A DNA stretch of 21,135 nt, from the IMG/VR virus record IMGVR_UViG_3300042448_002009, positions 1 through 21,135 of that record. The stretch is one strand, 5' to 3'. Under the pieces are notes generated by a model, which searched no databases, was not told the origin of the DNA, and saw only the letters and a list, made by a program, of their open reading frames with translations. The DNA comes from a virus. Below are positions 14,113-20,863 of the stretch, piece after piece (the stretch's first letter is position 1; every line of letters begins with the position of its first letter). A program made the position numbers and the translations under genes.

Positions 14113-16787
14113 TATACAAATATGTTACCTTGATTATCTTCTGTTGATGTTATTGCCTGAGTTAAATTAGAATTATAAACTGCACCTCCTCTATAAATAT
14201 TACTTGCAAATTCTATTGCTTTTGCTACACCTCCATTGTTTAAATATGGAGCTAGTGAACTATTTAATATGAATGTGCATCTATAAAATCCTTGTGGAAA
14301 TTGTCCAATGTTACCTAATACTCCTACACCTGTTGCACTAGCAAAATTACTAATGATTTTGCAATCATATAATCTCATTCCTCCGCCTGTATCATTAGTA
14401 TTCCAAATAGCAGCATTATTATCAGAAATTGCTGTACAACCAATTATTCTTATAACAGATGATAATTGCATACCATAACCACTAGAACTAATTCCTTCAC
14501 AATTTAATAAAAACCCTCCTTGCGAATTTATTCCAACACCACTTGTACTAATACCTTTACAAGAATATAAATTAAGCAAATTGGCAATACCTATTCCACT
14601 GTTACTTCTACCTATGCAATCATAACAATTACTTGCAACATTTATTCCAGTATTAGTATCTGATATACCAATACAATTATTTAAAGTTGTACTAGCTGTT
14701 TGTGCATAAATTCCAAAATTAGATGATGAAATTCCAATACAATTGGTATAATTTCCACCATTTACAGACCATATACCAATACCAGAGGTTGATATACCTT
14801 CGCAATTCTTTATAATCTGACTAGAATTGTTTGTTGATATACCTAATTGGCTTATTGAAATTGCTCTTAAATTAGATATTTCAGCTCTTGTTGCAGACGC
14901 TGCTGAAAATCCAGTTCCTGTTCCTGTATTTCTCATTACAGTCCCAGTAAAATCTATAATAACTGTACTATTTGTTCCAAGTTGCATTACACCAGCTGTA
15001 CTTGAACTTCTAATTAAAGTTATATTATTTATTGAACAAGATGTTGTTACTCCTGTTGTTGTAGTAAAAGCATTTACAGAACTGGTGTTACTTAAAGTAT
15101 AAGTATGTCCATTACCATTTATATTAACTCCATTTTTAAGAGTAACTGTAACTGCTCCAGTTTCTGTAACATCAGCAAACATTTCAACTGTTTGACCTGC
15201 TACGGCTGCTGTAATTGCTGCTTGAAATGTAGAATAATATGTATATATACCATTTATATCAGCTATTCCAAATCTACCTGATTGAGAAGTAAAAGTTCTA
15301 TAATCAATTCTATTAGTTGATACTAGCGGTATACCTACTGTAATACCAATATTTTTATTTAAAAGAGTTGGATTCCATGTAGGTGTGTAGTAATTTCCTG
15401 CAAATGGCGAAACATTATGAGAACAAAATACAATTCTCAATGCTTTATTAAATCCTGCAGCAAGATCATCAATTCTTCTTAATGTCCATCTTGTTGTTGC
15501 ACTACCCGGATTGATCACTTGATATGTACCATTATGTCTTGGTTCAGCTTGATCTTTTACTAATAATGTTGTAAATGTTGTAAGAGAAGTTGTACTAGAT
15601 CCTGCAGTCATACCAGATAGAACTAATAATCCAGAAGAATTTGCTTGTAAAGTAGCTCCTACACCAGGTTTAGTTACATCTGTTCCTGGTACATAAGTAC
15701 ATAAAGGTAATGGAGCCGCTGTTGCATGATCAACAAATGTAATTTGTAACGGTGCTGTAGTAAGTGTGGTAAGAGCAAAAGTGATGTCAGCAAATCCAAC
15801 TACAGGTGGAGTAGTATTACCCCATGCTGTATTTGTTTGTGTAAAGTATTTACTTCCGTTTACTAATCCTTGAAACGCATTTATTTGTAAAGGAAATAAT
15901 TCTTCTGGAGCATCAACTTCCACACTTCTGGTTAAAGTATAGGGTGTAGTAGCACTTCCCGGATTTGTAATTTCATAAACTCCATTGTGAAATGGATTAA
16001 CTTGATTCTTTACAAGTATTAAATCTCCTGCTTCAGGTATATAATTTGTATCAATTCTACCTACTGCGGTATTATCTGTTAATATGCCATTTGTCGTAGC
16101 AATTAATGTTGCACCAATACCATCATTTAAAGTACCATTATTATATCCTGGACTTCCTCCTAATGCAGCTTCTGTAGCTGCCATTACAAATACAAGAGGT
16201 GACTCATCTTGATTTACAACAGATTTAGCTTTCCACAAATTTGTAGCAGCTTCATAAGTGAGAACTTGTCCATCTGTAGGAACATTACCAGTACCTTTTA
16301 ACTGAACATCATGTAACTCATCTAACTCAAAACCATTTTGTGTTTTAACATAAATTTCACCTACCGTTGGGTTTGCTTCTACAACAACTCCGATAAATAC
16401 TAAATGCTTTGGTGCATAAGGTTTATTTGCAAGACCATAAATTAAATTACCATTTGTTCCTAACCACACAGGATCACCTGCTACTGCGCCACTCGTATTC
16501 AAAGGCAAACTACCCGTACCTTTTAAGGAACCCTGTGTAATAACTTTACTAAATGCATTATCTGCACCAGACGTTATTAAAAGACCTAAAGTTTTAGATG
16601 ACGTTGCTTCTGTTGTATTATCTGCTTTAGCAACAAGTATATTAGTGCCAGATGCACCATTTACATAAACAGCTTGCCCTCTTAATATACCACCGGTTTG
16701 ACTGATTTTTACATCAAGAATTAATTCTTTTGCTGTTGTATTTACTGTACCGCCACCAGAAGATGCTAAATTTATTAATGTACTCAT
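14112..16787 (-). CDS. Large beta-helix tail spike or fibre protein
   Basis: The 891-residue protein is modular. Residues 1-190 form a glycine/threonine-rich fibre head. Two related domains follow (about 192-340 and 344-490), each with GVGATL, LVKNQ or LVKDQ, HNG, Y, then NPGSATT and T-L-x-R. Around 530-840 lies a right-handed beta-helix. It has about seven coils of 19-25 residues built on CxGIS-S/T-x-x-x-GI, with one cysteine per coil from C662. A short C-terminal region may form the trimer tip. Spikes of this fold bind or cut surface polysaccharide. No clear hydrolase residues can be assigned. It is preceded by the LamG protein and followed by small and medium fibre genes. Confidence 0.85.
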   Translation of the reverse strand: MSTLINLASSGGGTVNTTAKELILDVKISQTGGILRGQAVYVNGASGTNILVAKADNTTEATSSKTLGLLITSGADNAFSKVITQGSLKGTGSLPLNTSGAVAGDPVWLGTNGNLIYGLANKPYAPKHLVFIGVVVEANPTVGEIYVKTQNGFELDELHDVQLKGTGNVPTDGQVLTYEAATNLWKAKSVVNQDESPLVFVMAATEAALGGSPGYNNGTLNDGIGATLIATTNGILTDNTAVGRIDTNYIPEAGDLILVKNQVNPFHNGVYEITNPGSATTPYTLTRSVEVDAPEELFPLQINAFQGLVNGSKYFTQTNTAWGNTTPPVVGFADITFALTTLTTAPLQITFVDHATAAPLPLCTYVPGTDVTKPGVGATLQANSSGLLVLSGMTAGSSTTSLTTFTTLLVKDQAEPRHNGTYQVINPGSATTRWTLRRIDDLAAGFNKALRIVFCSHNVSPFAGNYYTPTWNPTLLNKNIGITVGIPLVSTNRIDYRTFTSQSGRFGIADINGIYTYYSTFQAAITAAVAGQTVEMFADVTETGAVTVTLKNGVNINGNGHTYTLSNTSSVNAFTTTTGVTTSCSINNITLIRSSSTAGVMQLGTNSTVIIDFTGTVMRNTGTGTGFSAASATRAEISNLRAISISQLGISTNNSSQIIKNCEGISTSGIGIWSVNGGNYTNCIGISSSNFGIYAQTASTTLNNCIGISDTNTGINVASNCYDCIGRSNSGIGIANLLNLYSCKGISTSGVGINSQGGFLLNCEGISSSGYGMQLSSVIRIIGCTAISDNNAAIWNTNDTGGGMRLYDCKIISNFASATGVGVLGNIGQFPQGFYRCTFILNSSLAPYLNNGGVAKAIEFASNIYRGGAVYNSNLTQAITSTEDNQGNIFV

Positions 16788-16798
16788 TTTTATTTTTT

Positions 16799-17524
16799 TT
16801 AAATTCCAAATCTTGCTCTATTTGCATTAAAGTTTTGCAACACTTCTGCTGCAGTTAAAGCTCTATTATACAATCTTGTAAGTCCTATTCGACCATTAAA
16901 AGCTTCATTAGTAAATGCTGATCGTCCAACTTTTAATGGATTTGAATTAGCAAGTGTTATAAATAAAGGTGAAGTATTTCCAGAACCAGATATTGTCTGT
17001 GCAACTCCATTTATATAAATTGCACCTGTAGTACCATGTGTAACTACAAGATGATACCATTGATTAGTATTAATGGTTGCGTTTGTTGAATAACTTTTTG
17101 CTGCCACTTGAGCAATAAATTCTACACGATTAGAATTATTTACTCTAAATCTATATCCAGAGTTTCCATTTTTATCTAATATGTTTCCTTGAGCAGTAAA
17201 AGAATTTCCATATATAAAAGCTTCAATAGTAATACCTGTTGTTAACCACAAAGATGAGTTATTACCATCTATAAACTCATTTGTTGATCCATTAAAAGTA
17301 AAATAACCACCGTTACCAGCATTATAAACTGGTGGTGTTGTTGACATTACTAAGTTATTAGCATTTGATGTTAAATCAAACCAAGTAGTTCCGGTTCCCG
17401 GATAAGATGTAGGATTAGCCGCATCAACATGAAAAACAAGACCACTTGTAACAATAGGAGATACAGGAGCAGAATATGCCGATGCTAATTGAATATTAGT
17501 ACCACCTCCTAAAATTACAGCCAT
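16799..17524 (-). CDS. LamG/concanavalin-fold carbohydrate-binding virion protein
   Basis: After a short N-terminal arm, residues about 28-225 form one LamG-like (concanavalin A-type lectin) domain. The order is GLVFHVDAANPTSYPGTG (28-45), TWFDLTSNANNL, GITIEAFIYGN, GNILDKNGNSGYRF, QWYHLVVTHGTTGAIYINGV, LKVGRS and FNGRIGLTRLYNRALTAAEV. These are the typical strand signatures of secreted bacterial and phage lectin-like domains. It would bind sugar on the cell surface. Position between the 125-residue protein and the beta-helix spike places it in the adsorption apparatus. No signal peptide is present, as expected for a virion part. Confidence 0.87.
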   Translation of the reverse strand: MAVILGGGTNIQLASAYSAPVSPIVTSGLVFHVDAANPTSYPGTGTTWFDLTSNANNLVMSTTPPVYNAGNGGYFTFNGSTNEFIDGNNSSLWLTTGITIEAFIYGNSFTAQGNILDKNGNSGYRFRVNNSNRVEFIAQVAAKSYSTNATINTNQWYHLVVTHGTTGAIYINGVAQTISGSGNTSPLFITLANSNPLKVGRSAFTNEAFNGRIGLTRLYNRALTAAEVLQNFNANRARFGI

Positions 17525-17526
17525 GA

Positions 17527-17904
17527 TTAGTTGTTGTAAATAATTATTAATTCGGTCCCATTACCATTATAGGTAATTGTATTGGCTGCGTAAAAATTAT
17601 TCATTGAACCAGCTGAAAAGTTTAAAACTTCACCCGGTTTAATTGTTTGACCTAGAATAATTCCGTTTGCTGTACCAACATTGGCTACTGAAAAATCATA
17701 TACACTAACTGCAATAGTTCCCGCTGTTGGACCAGAATGCCTTATTATATTAGGGAGTCTTACTCTTGAAGCAAGTAATGCTTCAACATCATCTGTATTA
17801 ACACTTATATTTACATCTTGTAATTGTTCAATTACGCCTTGTAGTCCTCTTAATACATTTAATTGCCAGTTGGTATTTAAACCGTCTGAATTTATAATGG
17901 ACAT
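17527..17904 (-). CDS. Small beta-rich virion protein, first of appendage operon
   Basis: The 125-residue protein has a short helical N-terminus (NVLRGLQGVIEQLQDVNISV, about 17-36). It continues as beta-strand and glycine-rich turns, ending GNGTELIIIYNN. It looks like a small collar, adaptor or fibre-base protein with an N-terminal trimerisation helix, but no family is recognised. It is the first gene after a terminator and promoter region, two bases before the LamG gene, so it opens the appendage operon. Confidence 0.75.
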   Translation of the reverse strand: MSIINSDGLNTNWQLNVLRGLQGVIEQLQDVNISVNTDDVEALLASRVRLPNIIRHSGPTAGTIAVSVYDFSVANVGTANGIILGQTIKPGEVLNFSAGSMNNFYAANTITYNGNGTELIIIYNN

Positions 17905-17930
17905 AACTTATGAATTTAATAAACAATATC

Positions 17931-17971
17931 TAATAATATACAAAAAACTTTTTGTTTCTGCAACAAATATA
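17931..17971 (-). promoter_or_regulatory. Promoter region of the appendage operon
   Basis: On the minus strand a TTG at 17963-17961 lies exactly 20 bases before TATATTATTA at 17940-17931. A TATATTTG (17971-17964) also fits the Bacteroidota -7 box TAnnTTTG but has its nearest upstream TTG 24 bases away. The same TATATTATTA sits before the gene at 565. It follows a terminator directly and precedes the ATG at 17904. Confidence 0.55.
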
Positions 17972-17974
17972 AAC

Positions 17975-18007
17975 AAAAAAAAGACCTTGCGTTAACAAGG
18001 CCTTTTT
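17975..18007 (-). terminator. Rho-independent terminator after the accessory operon
   Basis: On the minus strand GGCCTTG and CAAGGTC (18002-17996 and 17989-17983) pair with one G-U and a 6-base loop, followed by eight T. An A-run on the other side makes it potentially bidirectional. It separates the accessory operon from the appendage operon. Confidence 0.92.
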
Positions 18008-18023
18008 ATAGTTTCAGTAAAGT

Positions 18024-18305
18024 TTAGTATTTAGCAATACAATCTGATTCTTTAGAGATAAATTTAGTACTTCCTTCAATCTCCATTACATCACAAAAAG
18101 ATAATTGACGAGGAGTTATCATTACTTCATCTCCAGGTTTGCAAAAAGTTACTTCTTGTCCAACTGCATGTACTGTAAGACGAGTGTAATGTTTTACTAA
18201 GTCTGCTTCAATAATTGCTTGGTCAGCAGGACTTAACTCTAATCCTTTAATTTTTGGTTCATAAACCGGTTTGTCTAAAATGACAATTTTTCCTTGATAG
18301 ATCAT
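18024..18305 (-). CDS. GroES-like co-chaperonin candidate
   Basis: The 93-residue protein fits the GroES fold pattern. RLTVHAVGQ (42-50) corresponds to the GEVLAVG strand, KPGDEVMI (56-63) to the VGD-V-I strand and turn, and KFISKESDCIAKY (81-93) to the C-terminal strand with ESDI. Residues 17-38 (PKIKGLELSPADQAIIEADL) would occupy the place of the mobile loop that contacts GroEL, though with a different composition. Phage co-chaperonins such as T4 gp31 let host GroEL fold capsid proteins. The call is a pattern match only; a different small beta-barrel is possible. It is the last gene of the accessory operon, before a terminator. Confidence 0.6.
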   Translation of the reverse strand: MIYQGKIVILDKPVYEPKIKGLELSPADQAIIEADLVKHYTRLTVHAVGQEVTFCKPGDEVMITPRQLSFCDVMEIEGSTKFISKESDCIAKY

Positions 18306-18318
18306 AACTATTTTTTAT

Positions 18319-18633
18319 TTAAAACAATTTAAATTGAATTTGGCGAGATACTACTACACCATTTTCTATAATATCCACAATTTCTGCATTTGGAACTGTA
18401 GTTACTGCTTCCGCTACAGCATAAGAACCATCCGGATTTCTTTGTTGCGTTGTAACTTGAACAACTACATTATGTCCAGCTTGCATTGCTTTTGTTGATT
18501 TCATCCAACCTTCTGCTTTAGAAGAAGCTTTAGAAATAAGTTTGAATGTGTCACCATCTCCCCAAAAAACAATGTCCTTGACATTTTTTCTAGCACCGTT
18601 GGCATCAGTGTTTTGTAATGATTTTGCTTCCAT
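18319..18633 (-). CDS. Small conserved phage-type protein, unknown function
   Basis: The 104-residue protein contains KLISKASSKAEGWMKSTKAM (about 31-50) and VVVQVTTQQRNPDG (about 56-69), then beta-strand sequence ending in QIQFKLF. From memory this pattern recurs in small proteins of Bacteroidota phages, without known role. No enzyme motif, membrane span or cysteine cluster is seen. Its ATG overlaps the stop of the Acb2-like gene by one base, so the two are probably made together, and a shared role in counter-defence or host takeover is conceivable. Confidence 0.75.
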   Translation of the reverse strand: MEAKSLQNTDANGARKNVKDIVFWGDGDTFKLISKASSKAEGWMKSTKAMQAGHNVVVQVTTQQRNPDGSYAVAEAVTTVPNAEIVDIIENGVVVSRQIQFKLF

Positions 18634-18875
18634 TATTTTAAACCTTTAGCAATTCCTTTTACTGCGTACATTTGAGCTGTTTCTAACTCTGTCATTGCAA
18701 TACTAAAACATCTTTTAGCTTCACCATCCTCAGTTGCCAATAATTCCTCTTGACAATAATCAATAGCATCAGCCATCATTCTTTTAAATGTTCCAATCTT
18801 ATCATCCGAAGATGGATTAAAATCAATATGACATCTTTTTTCTCCTAGTGTCATTACTTTTGCGTTTTCTTGCAT
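18633..18875 (-). CDS. Acb2/Tad1-like cyclic-oligonucleotide sponge (anti-CBASS/anti-Thoeris candidate)
   Basis: The 80-residue protein fits the small helical-hairpin Acb2/Tad1 family. A short N-terminal stretch ends in F19-N-P-S, then an amphipathic helix FKRMMADAIDYCQEEL (30-45). A second helix follows with A-M-T-E-L-E-T-A-Q-M (60-69) and VKG (72-74), corresponding to the usual T-x-LE-x-A-x-M and V/A-K-A signature. Characterised members form hexamers that bind cyclic di- or trinucleotides and gcADPR, and so block CBASS or Thoeris. The length is typical. It sits in the accessory operon between a two-domain phage protein (two-base gap) and the 104-residue gene (one-base overlap). Ligand specificity cannot be read from sequence. 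Confidence 0.74.
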   Translation of the reverse strand: MQENAKVMTLGEKRCHIDFNPSSDDKIGTFKRMMADAIDYCQEELLATEDGEAKRCFSIAMTELETAQMYAVKGIAKGLK

Positions 18876-18877
18876 TT

Positions 18878-19495
18878 TTATTTATTTACAGGGGTTAAAC
18901 ATACTTCTTCCAATCTTCTTAGAACATCTTTTGCAGAATGTCCATCATAAGATTGCTTAACAATTTCTACTTCTTCACATTGGAATAAATCCCAATCTTC
19001 CATTTTGTAATGGTTGCTAATTTGACCACCTGGTAAAACTGCCATTACAATAAACCATCCTCCACCAAAACAAAGTGTGCCATCGGAATGTCTGATTGAT
19101 TTATGTACATCATACAATCCTTCTTTAGCCCAAGCATTGAATGCAGCCGCATTGTACATCTTGCGGAAATCATACAACTCATTAAAAGTGTGGTAGCCAT
19201 CAGAGATTTCTCCTTTATCAACTAGACCTTCTTTATCATAAGACTTAAAGAAAATATCTGGTTTGCATGGATAAAATTCACCATGGATTCCTTTGATAAT
19301 CATATCACCGATACTTGCAAAAATTGGTCCTTCTAATGTTTGAATTTTAATTTTTGGATCTGCTGTGTTGTCATCAAAAACAATTTCTTGTTCTTGCTCC
19401 ATGAACTCAGATATTGCATCCAATGTACCTAATGTTGCATCAACAAATTCTATAGCCTCAATTGTAATGGGCTTTTTTGTAAATCTATTTACCAT
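18878..19495 (-). CDS. Two-domain phage protein, unknown function
   Basis: I use the ATG at 19495 (MVNRFTKKPITIEAIEF, 205 residues). A start at 19531 would add 12 lysine-rich residues lying inside the coding part of the 39-residue gene. The first 90 residues read TKKPITIEAIEF, IQTLEGPIFASIGDMIIKGI and GEFYPCKPDIFFKSYD. From memory this matches the small phage domain with the pattern KP-IEA, T-EG and GD-IIKG-GE-YPCKPDIF. The last 100 residues (SDGYHTFNELYDFRKM, DGTLCFGGGWFIVM, SYDGHSAKDVLRRLEEV) match another phage domain usually found separately. Neither has a firm function. The fusion is notable. Confidence 0.82.
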   Translation of the reverse strand: MVNRFTKKPITIEAIEFVDATLGTLDAISEFMEQEQEIVFDDNTADPKIKIQTLEGPIFASIGDMIIKGIHGEFYPCKPDIFFKSYDKEGLVDKGEISDGYHTFNELYDFRKMYNAAAFNAWAKEGLYDVHKSIRHSDGTLCFGGGWFIVMAVLPGGQISNHYKMEDWDLFQCEEVEIVKQSYDGHSAKDVLRRLEEVCLTPVNK

Positions 19496-19604
19496 TTTCT
19501 TTTTTGTTTTTGTAGTATTCAACAATTTCAATTATAGCAATAACAAATCCAATTCCGGCAGATGTTCCTATAAATACTCCAATTGCAATTTTTAAGATTT
19601 CCAT
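19485..19604 (-). CDS. 39-residue single-span membrane peptide
   Basis: An ATG at 19604 opens MEILKIAIGVFIGTSAGIGF and continues VIAIIEIVEYYKNKKENGK before a TAG at 19487-19485. A glycine-containing hydrophobic helix (about 4-27) is followed by a positive tail, so a single membrane span with cytoplasmic C-terminus is expected. It starts one base after the preceding stop and its last codons overlap the next ATG (19495) by 11 bases, filling a gap that otherwise would be empty in a compact operon. Function unknown. Confidence 0.66.
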   Translation of the reverse strand: MEILKIAIGVFIGTSAGIGFVIAIIEIVEYYKNKKENGK

Positions 19605-19605
19605 T

Positions 19606-20112
19606 TTATTTGTTTTTAAGGTTAATATACGCTTTCATGATTGCCAAATAATTGATGGCATCTTCAATGGTATCAGTGATTTTTTCATCTTTTACCATTG
19701 CTTCTTTGTCAAGTAATGTAGAAATACGCGACATTTTATCCATTAATCTAACAAGGATTCCCTTTTCTACAGTTACTCCGGCAATTGTTGAGTTGCGAAA
19801 ATTGGCAAATGGATCATTATTGGAACCACCGTAATCATTGTTTTTGGCAATTGCTGTGCTTATACAATTTTCAAATGTTTTAAGCATCTCTTTTAAAAGA
19901 GGATTTGACTCCAAAAGATCTAATGGTTTTTCTGATTGAGCATCTTCTTCATACTCTACACAGTCTTCATTAATCCATCTCAAATCACCATTTCCGATAT
20001 TCAATTGGATTTCTGGTCCTTTTCTATCTACTACTGGAAACCATTGTCCTACATAGTCATTATACCAAGAATGATTTGGCATGCTTCTTTTAATAATTCT
20101 TACTCTCTCCAT
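19606..20112 (-). CDS. DUF1599/MazG-like protein with N-terminal beta domain
   Basis: The 168-residue protein has two parts. Residues 1-55 look like a small SH3-type beta barrel (MERVRIIKRSMPNHSWYNDY, then VGQWFPVVDRKG and RWINEDCVEYEE). Residues about 78-166 match DUF1599, an all-helical domain with NDYGGSNNDPFANFRNS (91-107), GILVRLMDKMSRISTLL (119-135) and IEDAINYLAIMKAY. DUF1599 resembles MazG-type helical bundles with acidic residues, and is associated in phages with nucleotide metabolism or modification. Nucleotide handling is thus the best guess, not shown. It abuts the upstream gene (stop at 20113) and leaves one base before the 39-residue gene. Confidence 0.82.
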   Translation of the reverse strand: MERVRIIKRSMPNHSWYNDYVGQWFPVVDRKGPEIQLNIGNGDLRWINEDCVEYEEDAQSEKPLDLLESNPLLKEMLKTFENCISTAIAKNNDYGGSNNDPFANFRNSTIAGVTVEKGILVRLMDKMSRISTLLDKEAMVKDEKITDTIEDAINYLAIMKAYINLKNK

Positions 20113-20529
20113 TTATTTTAGTTTAAAAAATTTACCAAGTATGTTTCCGTTAAGAAACTCATCACCCTCTAATACACCCAATGCAAATTGATATTTACAT
20201 TCATAGTATGAAAGTTCTATCTTGCTGTAACAGATATGAAGCATTTCTCTACGAATAGTCACTCCTTCTGCATGAGCTTTCTTCAATACTTCATTACTGC
20301 TATAGTAATTTTTATATGTACTTTTCCTTACTCGCTTGTAAGTCTTTAGTCTTTTGTCAGTTGGCATTTCTTTCTTACCAAGTTTGGTTTTTACATCAGC
20401 AAAGAAATTTTTTTTTCCAATGTATCTAACCGGTTTTCCATCAATGATTGAAAGCATCTCGTAAATAAATCCTACTGCTCCCTCTGGTATCATTTCATCT
20501 GCAAACTCTTTTCCTTGGTATATCCACAT
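20113..20529 (-). CDS. GIY-YIG-like phage endonuclease family protein
   Basis: The 138-residue protein carries G20-F-I-Y23 and Y36-I-G38 in GFIYEMLSIIDGKPVRYIGKK, fitting the spacing of the GIY-YIG core. It continues with KSTYKNYYSSNEVLKKA (about 69-85), the downstream R in IRREMLHIC (92-100) and an acidic residue in the helix SYYECKYQFALG (107-118). From memory a small phage family reading GFVY, YIGKK, DWK-YYGSS, REIL and YE looks the same and is related to Seg-type nucleases. The tyrosine, arginine and glutamate positions could serve catalysis. It may cut host or rival DNA, or have lost activity. It follows the 61-residue gene by five bases. Confidence 0.72.
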   Translation of the reverse strand: MWIYQGKEFADEMIPEGAVGFIYEMLSIIDGKPVRYIGKKNFFADVKTKLGKKEMPTDKRLKTYKRVRKSTYKNYYSSNEVLKKAHAEGVTIRREMLHICYSKIELSYYECKYQFALGVLEGDEFLNGNILGKFFKLK

Positions 20530-20534
20530 GCATT

Positions 20535-20720
20535 TTATTTTTTATAAATTTTGCTTGCTGTTTCGCATAGTTCTTTTTTCCTCTTAACAGGTCCCAATGA
20601 TTTTCCAGTAGTATATCTATAATACACTGGAGTAAGCTGATCCATTCCGATCCCAACACAGAAATAAGCCCTGCAAAATTTAATTTTAAATCCATTAATA
20701 ACCTTGTAAAATATTTTCAT
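20535..20720 (-). CDS. Small basic protein, first gene of accessory operon
   Basis: I take the ATG at 20720, giving 61 residues starting MKIFYKVINGFKIKFCRAYF. An upstream TTG at 20744 is rejected because it lies in the promoter -7 box. The protein is basic and aromatic-rich (YKVINGFKIKFCRAYFCVGI, PVYYRYTTGK), with a lysine-rich C-terminus (KRKKELCETASKIYKK) and cysteines at 18, 22 and 52. I recognise no family. It is the leader gene of the accessory operon and is likely expressed early, which for small basic phage proteins often means interaction with host machinery. Confidence 0.72.
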   Translation of the reverse strand: MKIFYKVINGFKIKFCRAYFCVGIGMDQLTPVYYRYTTGKSLGPVKRKKELCETASKIYKK

Positions 20721-20741
20721 ACTAAGAACTAAGTATTTTAA

Positions 20742-20770
20742 CAAAAGTAATAAACATTTTTAATTTACAA
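20742..20770 (-). promoter_or_regulatory. Bacteroidota-type promoter of accessory operon
   Basis: On the minus strand TTG (20770-20768), 18 bases, then TACTTTTG (20749-20742) match the Bacteroidota pattern TTG-N17-23-TAnnTTTG. The predicted start lies about 10-15 bases before the ATG at 20720, so that ATG must be the start. The spacer holds TAAACATTTT, a one-mismatch copy of the TAAANNTTTA box. Confidence 0.75.
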
Positions 20771-20772
20771 TG

Positions 20773-20808
20773 AAAAAACAAACCCTCACTGATAGAAAAG
20801 TGAGGGTT
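20773..20808 (-). terminator. Strong rho-independent terminator after the 46-residue gene
   Basis: A perfect 10-bp stem (20781-20790 with 20799-20808) with an 8-base loop is followed on the minus strand by TGTTTTTTC. It separates the basic-protein gene from the promoter of the accessory operon three bases later. Confidence 0.93.
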
Positions 20809-20863
20809 GCTGACAGCGGAGCCGTCTGAGAAACCTGGATGGGAGAGAATCAACCAGGCAAAA
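20809..20863 (-). other. GC-rich structured 3' stretch, possible small RNA
   Basis: This 55-base interval is clearly richer in G and C than the surrounding genome. On the minus strand it can fold into GCCTGG-15 nt-CCAGGT and CAGACGGC-TCC-GCTGTCAG (one mismatch and one G-U). A terminator follows directly. No open reading frame with sense is seen in it and it is not a tRNA. A stabilising 3' UTR or a small RNA released by processing is possible. Confidence 0.35.

Noticed and set aside
14449-14804. Regular repeats in the spike gene as a possible CRISPR array or tandem DNA repeat
   Set aside because: The period is clear only in the protein (19-25 residues) and varies in length; the DNA repeats are imperfect and fully coding.
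14827-15102. Plus-strand open frames, including one within the spike gene and others at 901-1146, 7518-7721, 10353-10550 and 17681-17995
   Set aside because: All lie opposite well-supported minus-strand genes, have unlikely composition, and no promoter or gene chain is seen on the plus strand.
20535-20744. A 69-residue version of the first accessory gene starting at 20744
   Set aside because: The codon there is TTG and lies in the -7 box of the promoter; the ATG at 20720 lies just after the predicted start of transcription.
20809-20863. Possible tRNA in the GC-rich stretch
   Set aside because: No acceptor stem, anticodon arm or T-arm can be put together in either strand.
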